Shown here piece by piece: positions 1 through 5,753 of a DNA stretch of 7,054 nucleotides. The position numbers and the translations under genes were made by a program. The DNA is from Chloroflexota bacterium (lineage in GTDB: Bacteria; Chloroflexota; Dehalococcoidia; SAR202; UBA11138): positions 1 through 7,054 of the forward strand of contig JADFQF010000066.1 of the NCBI GenBank assembly GCA_022561955.1, in the 5' to 3' direction. The number at the start of each line of letters is the position of its first letter. Position 1 is the stretch's first letter. Below the pieces are notes generated by a model that worked only from the letters and a program-made list of their open reading frames with translations, was not told the origin of the DNA and ran no database searches.

Positions 1-1227
1 CTGGCGATCCTGGTGGTGTTCAGATTTGTCGCCCACGTACCCGTACCCGGAGTTGACTCGAATGCGCTGGCCCAGGCCTTTCAGTCGCAGGCGCTCCTGG
101 GATTCCTTGACCTCTTTAGCGGCGGCGCCCTCGCGAATCTCAGTGTGGCGGCGCTGGGTGTTTACCCGTATATTACCGCCTCCATCGTGATGCAGATCCT
201 GGTGCCGGTGATTCCCAGTCTCAAGGCCCTATCGCAGGAGGGCGAGTACGGGCGCCAGCGGATCAATCAGATGACGCATTGGCTGGCGGTCCCTATCGCG
301 TTTCTACAGTCTTGGGGCCAGCTTACGCTTCTGCAGCAATCGGGCGTGCTGCCGACAATTAGCTTGGGTTTCAACATGCCGACTCTGGCGATGGTTCTGT
401 CCATGGTCGCGGGGACCATGTTCCTGGTCTGGCTTGGGGAGCTCATTACCGAGCGTGGCCTGGGCAACGGAATCTCGCTGATCATATTTGGCGGGATCGT
501 CGCGCGCTTCCCGCAGATCGTCGGTCAGGGCTTCCTCGAGAGCGACCAGACCGCGGGGCTGCTTCTCCTGGTCGTCCTTGGCCTCATCATCATCTACCTG
601 ATCGTGCTGTTCACGGAGGCCCAGCGAAGGGTACCGGTGCAGTACGGACGCAGCGTGTTTCGCGGAGGTAGGATGCAGCGGCAATCGGGGTCTACCTTCT
701 TGCCCTTGCGCGTGAACTCCGCGGGAATGATACCGCTGATCTTCGCCTTCTCCATAATCATATTGCCCGGCACCATAGCCAGCTATTTCAGAAATCCGCT
801 CAGCGACGACTTCTTCTCGAGATTGGCCAGGTTCTTCGCAAATACGCTGGACCCGACGAACTTTCCCTATTGGGCGGGTGTATTCGTACTGGTCGTGTTG
901 TTCACGTTCTTCTATACACTCGTCATATTTCAGCAGCAGAACCTGTCCGAGAACCTTCAACGCAACGGCGGCTTCATACCCGGTATTCGACCGGGCCGGC
1001 CAACACAGGAGTATCTGACGAGGGTCTTGATCAGAATCACTTGGGGCGGCGCGCTATTCCTCGGCCTGATTGCCATAATCCCGTTTTTCGTAACGCAGGC
1101 AACGGATGTGCGATCGCTTACACTCAGCAGCACGAGCCTGCTCATCATGGTAGGCGTGGCGCTGGACACGATGAGGCAGCTGGAGGCGCAGCTGCTGATG
1201 CGCAACTACGAGGGGTTCATCAGATAG
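1..1227 (+). CDS. secY: Protein translocase subunit SecY (5' truncated by window edge)
   Basis: SecY is the channel-forming subunit of the SecYEG translocon in the cytoplasmic membrane; it passes unfolded secretory proteins and inserts membrane proteins. The reading frame is open from base 1, so the true start, probably a few tens of codons upstream, lies outside the window; the GTG at 13 is not the start. The first visible residues (LVVFRFVAHVPVPGVD) match the end of TM1 and the following loop. Family landmarks follow in order: AALGVYPYITASIVMQ (TM2 region), TERGLGNGIS, the cytoplasmic loop EAQRRVPVQYGR near codon 206, NSAGMIPLIFA, the loop GGFIPGIRPGRPTQEYL near codon 323 (ribosome/SecA contact region), and the typical C-terminus LEAQLLMRNYEGFIR. 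About ten membrane segments are expected and hydrophobic blocks fit this. It stops at TAG 1225-1227, 40 bases before adk, consistent with the usual secY-adk pairing. Identity is essentially certain. Confidence 0.97.
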   Translation: MAILVVFRFVAHVPVPGVDSNALAQAFQSQALLGFLDLFSGGALANLSVAALGVYPYITASIVMQILVPVIPSLKALSQEGEYGRQRINQMTHWLAVPIAFLQSWGQLTLLQQSGVLPTISLGFNMPTLAMVLSMVAGTMFLVWLGELITERGLGNGISLIIFGGIVARFPQIVGQGFLESDQTAGLLLLVVLGLIIIYLIVLFTEAQRRVPVQYGRSVFRGGRMQRQSGSTFLPLRVNSAGMIPLIFAFSIIILPGTIASYFRNPLSDDFFSRLARFFANTLDPTNFPYWAGVFVLVVLFTFFYTLVIFQQQNLSENLQRNGGFIPGIRPGRPTQEYLTRVLIRITWGGALFLGLIAIIPFFVTQATDVRSLTLSSTSLLIMVGVALDTMRQLEAQLLMRNYEGFIR

Positions 1228-1252
1228 ATTTCATGCCTTCGTACATGGATTT

Positions 1253-1270
1253 GAGGGGACCAGCATATTG
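1253..1270 (+). promoter_or_regulatory. Ribosome binding site deciding the TTG start of adk
   Basis: GAGGGG at 1253-1258 lies nine bases before TTG 1268-1270. The ATGs nearby (1233 and 1245) are in another frame, so this TTG is the only plausible start that yields the conserved KVILLGPPGAGKGTQ N-terminus. Confidence 0.7.
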
Positions 1271-1906
1271 AAGGTAATCCTATTGGGCCCGCCGGGCGCT
1301 GGGAAAGGCACGCAGGCGGTCCGCATAGCGGAGGTGCTCAAGGTCACCCGGGCCGCGTCCGGAGACCTCTTTCGGGAGAACCTGAGCAAGGGCACTGAAT
1401 TAGGCAAGCTTGCCCAGACCTACATGAGTCGTGGAATCCTGGTACCCGACGACATTACAATCGGCATGGTCAACACCTGGATAAACGCGAAGGAACAGGC
1501 GGGAGGTTTCGTCCTGGACGGCTTTCCGAGAAACCTTCATCAGGCGAAGGCCTTCGAAAAGCAGCTCGACGGCAAGGGTGGGCTGGATAAGGCCCTTTAC
1601 ATTAATGTTTCCAAGGATGAGTTGGTAAGAAGGCTTTCGGGCAGATTGACGTGTCGAAACTGCCAGACCCCTTATCACATCAGCATCTCGCCGCCCAAGG
1701 AAGAGGGTGAGTGCGATCGCTGCGGCGGCGAAGTCTATCAGCGCGCAGACGACAAGCCCGAGGTCGTCGAGACGCGCATCCAGGTATTTCTGAGCGAGAC
1801 GTCTCCCCTGGTCGACTACTATCGAGAGGCCGGGATCTTGGCTGAGGTAGACGGCGAGGGCACGATTGAGGAGGTTGGCGACGCCCTCATCGCCGAAATA
1901 ACCTGA
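1268..1906 (+). CDS. adk: Adenylate kinase, zinc-binding lid type
   Basis: Cytoplasmic enzyme that interconverts ATP + AMP and 2 ADP, and so keeps adenine nucleotides in balance. The 212-residue protein has the usual length of the long bacterial form. Visible motifs: P-loop GPPGAGKGTQ at residues 7-16, AMP-site segment ASGDLFRENLSKGTELG from about residue 30, the DGFPRN motif at 84-89 with the conserved Arg88, and a lid with CRNC (Cys129, Cys132) and CDRC (Cys149, Cys152). Four lid cysteines indicate a structural zinc, as in many Gram-positive and thermophile enzymes and unlike the E. coli enzyme. The QRADDKPEVVETR segment after the lid carries conserved arginines (159, 170). The start is TTG at 1268, supported by a GAGGGG Shine-Dalgarno; no in-frame ATG or GTG gives the conserved N-terminus. 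It follows secY by 40 bases, so the two are probably co-transcribed. Confidence 0.97.
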   Translation: MKVILLGPPGAGKGTQAVRIAEVLKVTRAASGDLFRENLSKGTELGKLAQTYMSRGILVPDDITIGMVNTWINAKEQAGGFVLDGFPRNLHQAKAFEKQLDGKGGLDKALYINVSKDELVRRLSGRLTCRNCQTPYHISISPPKEEGECDRCGGEVYQRADDKPEVVETRIQVFLSETSPLVDYYREAGILAEVDGEGTIEEVGDALIAEIT

Positions 1907-1989
1907 TTATCACCGCTACACCCGTGAAAGAGGCGGCGTTGACGGGCCGGGAGTCCCGACAGAGGCGCGGCTCGACCGCCCCGAAGCCG

Positions 1990-2020
1990 GGGAATGTTTC
2001 CCAAAGCCGGTGGCTTTTAC
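1990..2020 (+). terminator. Tandem hairpins, possible weak terminator after adk
   Basis: Two perfect inverted repeats abut. GGGAA (1990-1994) and TTCCC (1998-2002) enclose TGT. AAAGCC (2003-2008) and GGCTTT (2012-2017) enclose GGT, followed by one more T and then AC. The second resembles a short intrinsic terminator, but its stem is only six base pairs and the T run is short, so read-through is likely. It would separate secY-adk from map in part. Confidence 0.35.
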
Positions 2021-2033
2021 TATAATATGTCAT
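1998..2033 (+). promoter_or_regulatory. Candidate sigma-70-type promoter for map and downstream genes
   Basis: TTCCCA at 1998-2003 matches four of six bases of the TTGACA -35 consensus. It is followed by a 17-base spacer and a perfect TATAAT -10 at 2021-2026. Transcription would begin near 2032-2033 and leave about 37 bases before the map ATG. The spacer overlaps the second small hairpin. The perfect -10 and ideal spacing are seen directly; promoter function is inferred. Confidence 0.45.
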
Positions 2034-2076
2034 GTATTCCGATTCATGCGGTTACCGTCCTGATATAATATGTCAT
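2021..2076 (+). repeat. 13-base direct repeat flanking the map start
   Basis: TATAATATGTCAT occurs at 2021-2033 and again, identically, at 2064-2076, a period of 43 bases. Each copy contains TATAAT directly followed by ATGTCA; in the second copy this ATG is the map start codon. The flanks of the two copies are not similar beyond the 13 bases. Confidence 0.85.
2061..2069 (+). promoter_or_regulatory. Extended -10-like element directly before the map ATG
   Basis: TGATATAAT fits the extended -10 pattern (TGnTATAAT). No good -35 lies 16-18 bases upstream. It would start RNA near 2076, inside map codon 3, so it cannot drive the full-length protein from this ATG. It may be a chance result of the 13-base repeat. 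Confidence 0.2.
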
Positions 2077-2870
2077 TAACCAGACAACCCAGGGGTATTA
2101 CAATTAAATCGGAGAAGGAGCTGGAGCTGATGCGCCGGGCGGGTGCCGTCGTGGCACAAGCAAAGGTGCTGATTCGGGACGCGATAAGGCCCGGTATAAC
2201 GACGGGCGAGCTGGATAAGATCGCGGAGGATGAGATCAGACGAGCCGGTGCGACTCCCTCGTTCAAGGGCTATATGGGCGTGGGCACGACCCCTTTTTCG
2301 GGCTCGATCTGCACGTCTGTCAATCATGAGATCGTCCATGGGATACCGGGGAACATCGTGCTTGCCGAGGGTGATATTCTGAGCGTGGACGTCGGAGCCA
2401 TTGTCGAAGGCTTCCACGGCGACAGCGCCTTCACTGTCGGTGTTGGTAAGATAGATGAGCAGGCGGCGGGACTCATCGACGCCACCAGAGAGTCCTTGAG
2501 GCTCGGCATCGCCCAGGCCAAGGCCGGGGCCAGGGTTGGGGATATATCCAGCGCCGTGCAGACTTACGCCGAGAGTCAGGGCTACGAGGTCGTACGACAG
2601 TACGTCGGCCACGGCATCGGAAGGGCCCTGCATGAGGAGCCGCAGGTGCCGAACTATGGGCAAGCCGGCCGGGGTCCGTTGCTAAAAAAGGGCATGGCCA
2701 TCGCAATCGAGCCCATGCTCAACATCGGTACGTGGGAGACGGAGCAGCTTGACGACGGCTGGACGGTCGTCACCGCCGACGGAAGTCTTTCCGCCCACTT
2801 CGAGGACACGATAGCCATCACTGAAGACGGCGTCGAAGTGCTGACAACACCCGATGGGTATGTTTTCTAA
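2070..2870 (+). CDS. map: Methionine aminopeptidase, type I
   Basis: Cytoplasmic metalloprotease that removes the initiator methionine from nascent proteins when the second residue is small. All catalytic positions of the pita-bread fold are present with the family spacing: substrate-contact His90 (in HGIP), metal ligands Asp107 and Asp118 ([13 protein letters not shown]), His181 (GHGIG), Glu214 (EPML) and Glu245 (HFEDT). The intervals 11, 74, 33 and 31 equal those of the E. coli enzyme. The 266-residue length is typical of the short type Ia form without an N-terminal zinc finger. The ATG at 2070 is chosen because an in-frame stop (TGA 2061-2063) lies just upstream and the conserved [16 protein letters not shown] begins at residue 10. 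There is no recognisable Shine-Dalgarno before it, unlike most of its neighbours. The gene lies in the standard adk-map-infA context and probably has its own promoter in the spacer. Confidence 0.97.
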   Translation: MSLTRQPRGITIKSEKELELMRRAGAVVAQAKVLIRDAIRPGITTGELDKIAEDEIRRAGATPSFKGYMGVGTTPFSGSICTSVNHEIVHGIPGNIVLAEGDILSVDVGAIVEGFHGDSAFTVGVGKIDEQAAGLIDATRESLRLGIAQAKAGARVGDISSAVQTYAESQGYEVVRQYVGHGIGRALHEEPQVPNYGQAGRGPLLKKGMAIAIEPMLNIGTWETEQLDDGWTVVTADGSLSAHFEDTIAITEDGVEVLTTPDGYVF

Positions 2871-2880
2871 AGGAGTCTGA
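2869..2880 (+). promoter_or_regulatory. Strong Shine-Dalgarno for infA overlapping the map stop
   Basis: AAAGGAG at 2869-2875 overlaps the map TAA (2868-2870) and lies five bases before the infA ATG. Ribosomes finishing map therefore uncover the infA site, which suggests coupled translation. Confidence 0.65.
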
Positions 2881-3099
2881 ATGGCAAAAAAGGAAGCCAT
2901 CGAGGTAGAGGGTACGGTAACCGAGTCGCTGCCGAACGCCAGCTTCAGAGTTGAGTTGGCCAACGGACACGAGGTGCTCGCTTACGTATCTGGTAAGATT
3001 AGACTTCACTTTATCAGGGTGCTGCCCGGCGATCGGGTGCTGGTGGAGTTGTCTCCATACGACCTGACCAGGGGCAGGATAACCTATCGCTTCAAGTAG
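2881..3099 (+). CDS. infA: Translation initiation factor IF-1
   Basis: IF-1 binds the 30S A site and works with IF-2 and IF-3 during initiation. The 72-residue protein is a single OB-fold domain and has exactly the usual bacterial length. The family pattern runs from end to end: [56 protein letters not shown] and [11 protein letters not shown]. It starts at ATG 2881, ten bases after the map stop, with a strong Shine-Dalgarno, and ends at TAG 3097-3099, which lies inside a large hairpin. Nothing in the protein is unusual. Confidence 0.98.
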   Translation: MAKKEAIEVEGTVTESLPNASFRVELANGHEVLAYVSGKIRLHFIRVLPGDRVLVELSPYDLTRGRITYRFK

Positions 3100-3120
3100 C
3101 TCGCCCAGCTACTCTGAGCG
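3088..3120 (+). other. Long hairpin built over the infA stop codon
   Basis: AGTAGCT (3095-3101) and AGCTACT (3107-3113) form a perfect seven-base-pair stem around the loop CGCCC. After a two-by-two internal loop, CGCTT (3088-3092) pairs with GAGCG (3116-3120), with one T-G wobble. The infA TAG is inside the 5' arm. No T run follows, so it does not look like an intrinsic terminator. A role in 3'-end protection, attenuation or pausing is possible but not shown. Confidence 0.55.
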
Positions 3121-3200
3121 GTAGAATTAGGCAAACACGGGCAGGGCAAAGCCTGGTGGTCGGCTCGTCGTGCCACACAGACAATGGAAGGATCTAGGAC

Positions 3201-3314
3201 ATGAAAGTTTCTGCCTCGGTGAAGACAAGGTGCGCCAAATGCCGCGTCGTCAAGCGGCATGGCCGGGTACTGGTAATATGCGAGAATCCCAGGCACAAGC
3301 AGCGTCAGGGCTAA
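3201..3314 (+). CDS. rpmJ: 50S ribosomal protein L36
   Basis: L36 is a very small zinc-ribbon protein of the large subunit, bound to 23S rRNA near the L6/L16 region. Translation of 3201-3314 gives 37 residues: [15 protein letters not shown], then [10 protein letters not shown] and [12 protein letters not shown]. The metal ligands Cys11, Cys14, Cys27 and His32 are all present, so this is the zinc-binding form. Length and C-terminus are exactly those of the family. GGAAGGA at 3186-3192 serves as the Shine-Dalgarno. It lies 101 bases after infA and 16 bases before rpsM, the standard infA-rpmJ-rpsM order. It is short enough to be missed by size-filtered gene finding. Confidence 0.97.
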   Translation: MKVSASVKTRCAKCRVVKRHGRVLVICENPRHKQRQG

Positions 3315-3330
3315 ACACGAGGGGGCGATC

Positions 3331-3714
3331 ATGGCGATAATTTCAGGGGTAAACATCCCCGACAACAAGCGCGTCGAGGTCTCTCTTACCGGGATCTTCG
3401 GCATAGGCCCGTACCAGGCCAAAGACATAATCGATAAGGCCGGCATCATCGGAAATCCTCACGTCAGGGACTTGGACGAACGGGACCTTAGCCGCATCAG
3501 GGAGATCGTCGAGCGAGAGAAGACCGTCGAGGGAGACCTCAAGCGCGACATCAATCAGAATATACGTAGGCTAATGGATATCGGAAGCTACAGAGGTCTG
3601 CGTCACCGCCGTGGGCTACCCTCGAGGGGCCAGCGCACGCGCACCAATGGCCGCACCAAGAGGGGCAGGCGTCAGACAGTGGCCGGCCGCAGGCATACGG
3701 TAGCCAAGAAGTAA
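3331..3714 (+). CDS. rpsM: 30S ribosomal protein S13
   Basis: S13 lies in the head of the small subunit, where its C-terminal tail contacts P-site tRNA and the body takes part in bridges to the large subunit. The 127 residues include the family N-terminus (SGVNIPDNKRVEVSLTGIFGIG), a helix-two-turn-helix body, and the basic signature GLRHRRGLPSRGQRTRTN from residue 89, followed by a lysine- and arginine-rich tail ending in VAKK. The start ATG has GAGGGGG at 3319-3325. The gap to rpmJ is only 16 bases, which leaves no room for the E. coli-type S4-binding pseudoknot leader in front of rpsM. A compact operon with rpsK downstream (27-base gap) is clear. Confidence 0.98.
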   Translation: MAIISGVNIPDNKRVEVSLTGIFGIGPYQAKDIIDKAGIIGNPHVRDLDERDLSRIREIVEREKTVEGDLKRDINQNIRRLMDIGSYRGLRHRRGLPSRGQRTRTNGRTKRGRRQTVAGRRHTVAKK

Positions 3715-3741
3715 CAGCCGTCATATAGAAGGGACCAAAAC

Positions 3742-4128
3742 ATGGCGAGGAGACCTCGGACCCGGCGCCGCGAGCGCAAGTCCATTCCCGTTGGAAGGGC
3801 CTACATACAGTCCACTTTCAACAACACCCTCATAACACTTACAGACCCGGCGGGCAACGTGATCAGCTGGGGAAGTGCGGGTACCGTTGGGTTCAAGGGC
3901 TCGCGAAAGTCTACGGCATTTGCGGCTCAACGCGCGGGTGAAGACGCGGCGCGAAAGGGCATGGAGCATGGCCTGAGACAGATCGAGGTCTTCGTTAGAG
4001 GACCCGGAGCGGGAAGAGAGGCGGCGATAAGGTCACTGCAGGCCGCAGGCCTCTTCGTGACGATCATACGAGACGTCACGCCCATTCCCCACAACGGGTG
4101 CAGGCCACCTAAAAGGAGGCGCGTGTAG
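3742..4128 (+). CDS. rpsK: 30S ribosomal protein S11
   Basis: S11 is on the platform of the small subunit, bound to 16S rRNA near the 3' end beside S18 and S21, and helps shape the mRNA exit path. The 128-residue product carries the typical segments [35 protein letters not shown], the glycine-rich [19 protein letters not shown], and the invariant tail [19 protein letters not shown]. The N-terminus is very basic ([11 protein letters not shown]), as in many bacteria. AAGGGA at 3729-3734 lies seven bases before the ATG. AGGAGG at 4114-4119 inside the last codons (K-R-R) looks like a Shine-Dalgarno but is too far from the next start to serve it directly. Confidence 0.98.
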   Translation: MARRPRTRRRERKSIPVGRAYIQSTFNNTLITLTDPAGNVISWGSAGTVGFKGSRKSTAFAAQRAGEDAARKGMEHGLRQIEVFVRGPGAGREAAIRSLQAAGLFVTIIRDVTPIPHNGCRPPKRRRV

Positions 4129-4155
4129 AGCCAAGGACTTACAGGAAGAGCGCCG

Positions 4156-4962
4156 GTGAAGCAGAGCACAAAGAGGCTTCCAGAGCGGAATCTTGGAGAC
4201 CTGTTAAACGAAACGTTCGTCGTTTACGGTCGTAGCTTCCGCAACATCGTCATACTACTGGCGGTCATACAGGTACCCGTCAGCGTAGTAGCCCAGCTCT
4301 TGGGTGAGAGTATTACGAGCCTCGTGATAGTCGGAATCGTTAGCGCCATGGGCAACGGCCTCGTATACGGCGCGGTGGCGTACGCTACGGGGCAGAGCTA
4401 CTTTGACAATAGAATAAGCGTCAAGAGGTGCTATCAGAGAGTCGGGTGGCGACTGCTCTCGATCTTGCTGCTCAGCCTGGTCCCAGCCGCCGTTCTAGGC
4501 GCTATTTTAGGGCTGGCCGGGATCGAAAGCGACCTCACGGTGTTTCTTATATTTCCGGCACTGGGGCTTCTAATCTACCTAATATATTGGAGCATAGCAG
4601 TCCCGTCGATCATCTTCGAAGGCCATAAGGCTGTCGAAGCGCTGAAGCGGAGCTACGTTTTGATCAAGGGCCACTGGTGGAGGGTATTTGGCATCAACAT
4701 GGTCTTTGGGCTGGTGGCTTTGGGACTCGTCATCATAGTCTCGATTCCATTCGCCATAGCGTCCAGGATTGCGATGGGAGAGGGCGAGGAAGCCAATCTG
4801 GCTTCAATGACGATGGATCTTCTCGCCGCCGCCGCGACCTCGGTCCTTGTGCTGCCGGTGATATTCATAGCAGGCACGCTGCTATATTATGATCTGAGAG
4901 TTAGAAAAGAAGGCTTCAATACGGATAGGCTGTCCCAAGAGATGGGCATTGTTCAGGTTTAG
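4156..4962 (+). CDS. Multi-pass membrane protein of unknown function inserted between rpsK and rpsD
   Basis: I cannot assign a function. The 268-residue product has a hydrophilic N-terminus (about 1-28, no cleavable signal) and about six hydrophobic segments near residues 29-49, 54-78, 99-122, 127-152, 177-203 and 222-245. Between segments four and five is a polar stretch with EGHKAVEALKRSYVLIKGHWWRVFG. The end is LLYYDLRVRKEGFNTDRL. From memory, the GHWWRVFG and LLYYDLRVRKEGF wording resembles membrane-only proteins annotated as glycerophosphoryl diester phosphodiesterase membrane domain or as DUFs in Actinobacteria and Chloroflexota. No phosphodiesterase catalytic domain is present, so an enzymatic name would be misleading. 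It starts at GTG 4156 with AGGAAGAG at 4143-4150, 27 bases after rpsK, and ends 71 bases before rpsD, so it is probably co-transcribed. By hand count three 60-base lines (4201, 4501, 4561) have 28, 31 and 27 G+C, against 35 for a line of rpsK and 41 for one of rpoA. Confidence 0.85.
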   Translation: MKQSTKRLPERNLGDLLNETFVVYGRSFRNIVILLAVIQVPVSVVAQLLGESITSLVIVGIVSAMGNGLVYGAVAYATGQSYFDNRISVKRCYQRVGWRLLSILLLSLVPAAVLGAILGLAGIESDLTVFLIFPALGLLIYLIYWSIAVPSIIFEGHKAVEALKRSYVLIKGHWWRVFGINMVFGLVALGLVIIVSIPFAIASRIAMGEGEEANLASMTMDLLAAAATSVLVLPVIFIAGTLLYYDLRVRKEGFNTDRLSQEMGIVQV

Positions 4963-5007
4963 GATTCCGCTCGTTTCAGGGGCTAATTGATTTTGTTCAT
5001 AGGATTC
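4949..5007 (+). repeat. Imperfect short duplication across the end of the membrane-protein gene
   Basis: TTGTTCA (4949-4955) and TAGGATTC (4960-4967), separated by four bases, recur as an uninterrupted TTGTTCATAGGATTC at 4993-5007. The first copy includes the stop codon TAG. The period is 40-44 bases. It may be the remnant of a small tandem duplication. Confidence 0.5.
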
Positions 5008-5011
5008 TGAT

Positions 5012-5036
5012 GGAGGTCAGCGACTAGGCAAATATG
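5012..5036 (+). promoter_or_regulatory. Displaced Shine-Dalgarno and start choice for rpsD
   Basis: GGAGG at 5012-5016 is 17 bases from the ATG at 5034, longer than usual. A closer TAGG (5025-5028) is weak. TAG 5025-5027 is in frame and rules out any earlier start, so ATG 5034 (MARYIDAVCRQC) stands. Confidence 0.5.
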
Positions 5037-5663
5037 GCAAGATATATAGATGCAGTCTGCCGACAGTGCCGCCGCATAGGCGAGAAGCTGTTCTTAAAAG
5101 GCGAACGCTGCTATTCTCCCCGATGCGCCATCGAGCGAAGACGACGCACGCCCGGCGACAGAATTCCCCGTCGCAGGCGGTCGTCCGACTGGGCGCTTCA
5201 GCTGCGGGAAAAGCAGAAGGCCCGATTCACATACGGCGTCCTGGAGCGACAGTTCAGGAACTACTTCGAAATGGCCCGGGAACGCCCTGGAATCACGGGC
5301 GATATTCTCCTACAATTATTGGAGAGCCGGTTGGATAACGTAGTTTATAGACTGTCCTTTGCGGATTCTCGAAGGCAAGCCCGTCAGCTCGTAAACCACG
5401 GGCATTTCAGGGTCAACGATCATCGAATGGATATACCTTCATACCTAATTCAGCCTGGCGACGTCATCACGTGGAAATCGGTTAACGGCTCCGTGCCGGA
5501 ATACGTTCAGCTTCTCACGGAGGGTCTCCCCAAGAGGCCCGTGCCCAGCTGGCTTCGATTGAATGCGGGCGCCCTTACGGGTGAAGTCGCCTCTTTTCCC
5601 GAAACCACGGAGATCGACACCGGCATTGACGCGCGGCTGATCGTGGAATTCTATTCAAAGTAG
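5034..5663 (+). CDS. rpsD: 30S ribosomal protein S4, zinc-binding (C+) form
   Basis: S4 is a primary 16S rRNA-binding protein that nucleates assembly of the 30S body and lines the mRNA entry channel. The 209-residue product has standard length. The N-terminal zinc site is intact: Cys9, Cys12, Cys26 and Cys31 within VCRQCRRIG and GERCYSPRCAIERRR. The central helical region RFTYGVLERQFRNYFEMA and the S4 RNA-binding domain (LLQLLESRLDNVVYRLSFADSR, then RQARQLVNHGHFRVN) follow, and the tail ends in LIVEFYSK. In E. coli, S4 represses the alpha operon; no equivalent binding structure can be recognised here, although the 71-base spacer before rpsD is a possible site. It is separated from rpsK by the membrane-protein gene, whereas the usual order has the two adjacent. 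Confidence 0.98.
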   Translation: MARYIDAVCRQCRRIGEKLFLKGERCYSPRCAIERRRRTPGDRIPRRRRSSDWALQLREKQKARFTYGVLERQFRNYFEMARERPGITGDILLQLLESRLDNVVYRLSFADSRRQARQLVNHGHFRVNDHRMDIPSYLIQPGDVITWKSVNGSVPEYVQLLTEGLPKRPVPSWLRLNAGALTGEVASFPETTEIDTGIDARLIVEFYSK

Positions 5664-5753
5664 CGATCGTATTCGTAGCAGCCTCCAATTTTGGGGGCCC
5701 TTATGAGAAATTGGCCAAAGGCTCGATTCAACAAGGGAGTGGAGTAGGTTCAT
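5664..5753 (+). promoter_or_regulatory. rpsD-rpoA spacer with two mutually exclusive hairpins
   Basis: GCCTCCA (5681-5687) can pair with TGGGGGC (5692-5698) around the loop ATTT, with one T-G wobble. Alternatively CCAATTT (5685-5691) pairs perfectly with AAATTGG (5708-5714). The two cannot form together because both use 5685-5687. No T run follows either. GGAG at 5741-5744 is the likely rpoA Shine-Dalgarno, nine bases before the ATG. Folding is by eye; regulation is speculative. Confidence 0.35.

Larger units (their letters stand above)
1907..2069 (+). other. Structured adk-map intergenic spacer
   Basis: This 163-base spacer is the longest in the window. Its first part is GC-rich and can fold: GGCGG near 1932 can pair with CCGCC at 1976-1980, with TTGA and TCGA beside them extending the stem after a two-base bulge, and an inner CGGG-AGT-CCCG hairpin. 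The second part holds two small hairpins back to back, a promoter-like element and one copy of a direct repeat. AAGCCGG occurs twice, at 1984-1990 and 2004-2010. I see no conserved gene here. Confidence 0.5.

Noticed and set aside
304..960. 218-codon open frame on the minus strand
   Set aside because: It is antisense to secY and has a charged, low-complexity composition typical of shadow translation.
1268..1270. Reading the TTG start of adk as a sign of a broken or mis-sequenced gene
   Set aside because: TTG is a normal minor start codon, the Shine-Dalgarno is well placed, and the protein is complete with all motifs.
870..1271. 133-codon + strand frame running from secY into the adk start
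   Set aside because: It is a shifted frame of the SecY C-terminal half, which is intact and conserved in frame 1; no frameshift is needed.
2130..2870. Shorter map starting at ATG 2130, behind an AAGGAG at 2115-2120
   Set aside because: It would remove the conserved [11 protein letters not shown] segment of the type I fold. The Shine-Dalgarno-like bases encode the Glu-Lys-Glu-Leu-Glu run and are probably coincidental.
3122..3127. TAGAAT as a -10 element for rpmJ
   Set aside because: No acceptable -35 lies 16-18 bases upstream; the sequence there is the infA hairpin.
4156..4962. Naming the membrane protein a glycerophosphodiester phosphodiesterase, or a Sec/YidC-type insertase
   Set aside because: No catalytic domain is present and the sequence does not resemble YidC, SecE or SecG; the similarity recalled is only to membrane-domain families without known activity.
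4963..5033. Internal promoter in the spacer before rpsD
   Set aside because: TTGATT at 4987 has no -10-like hexamer at correct spacing, and TAGGAT at 5001 has no -35. The spacer shows only the short repeat and a distant GGAGG.
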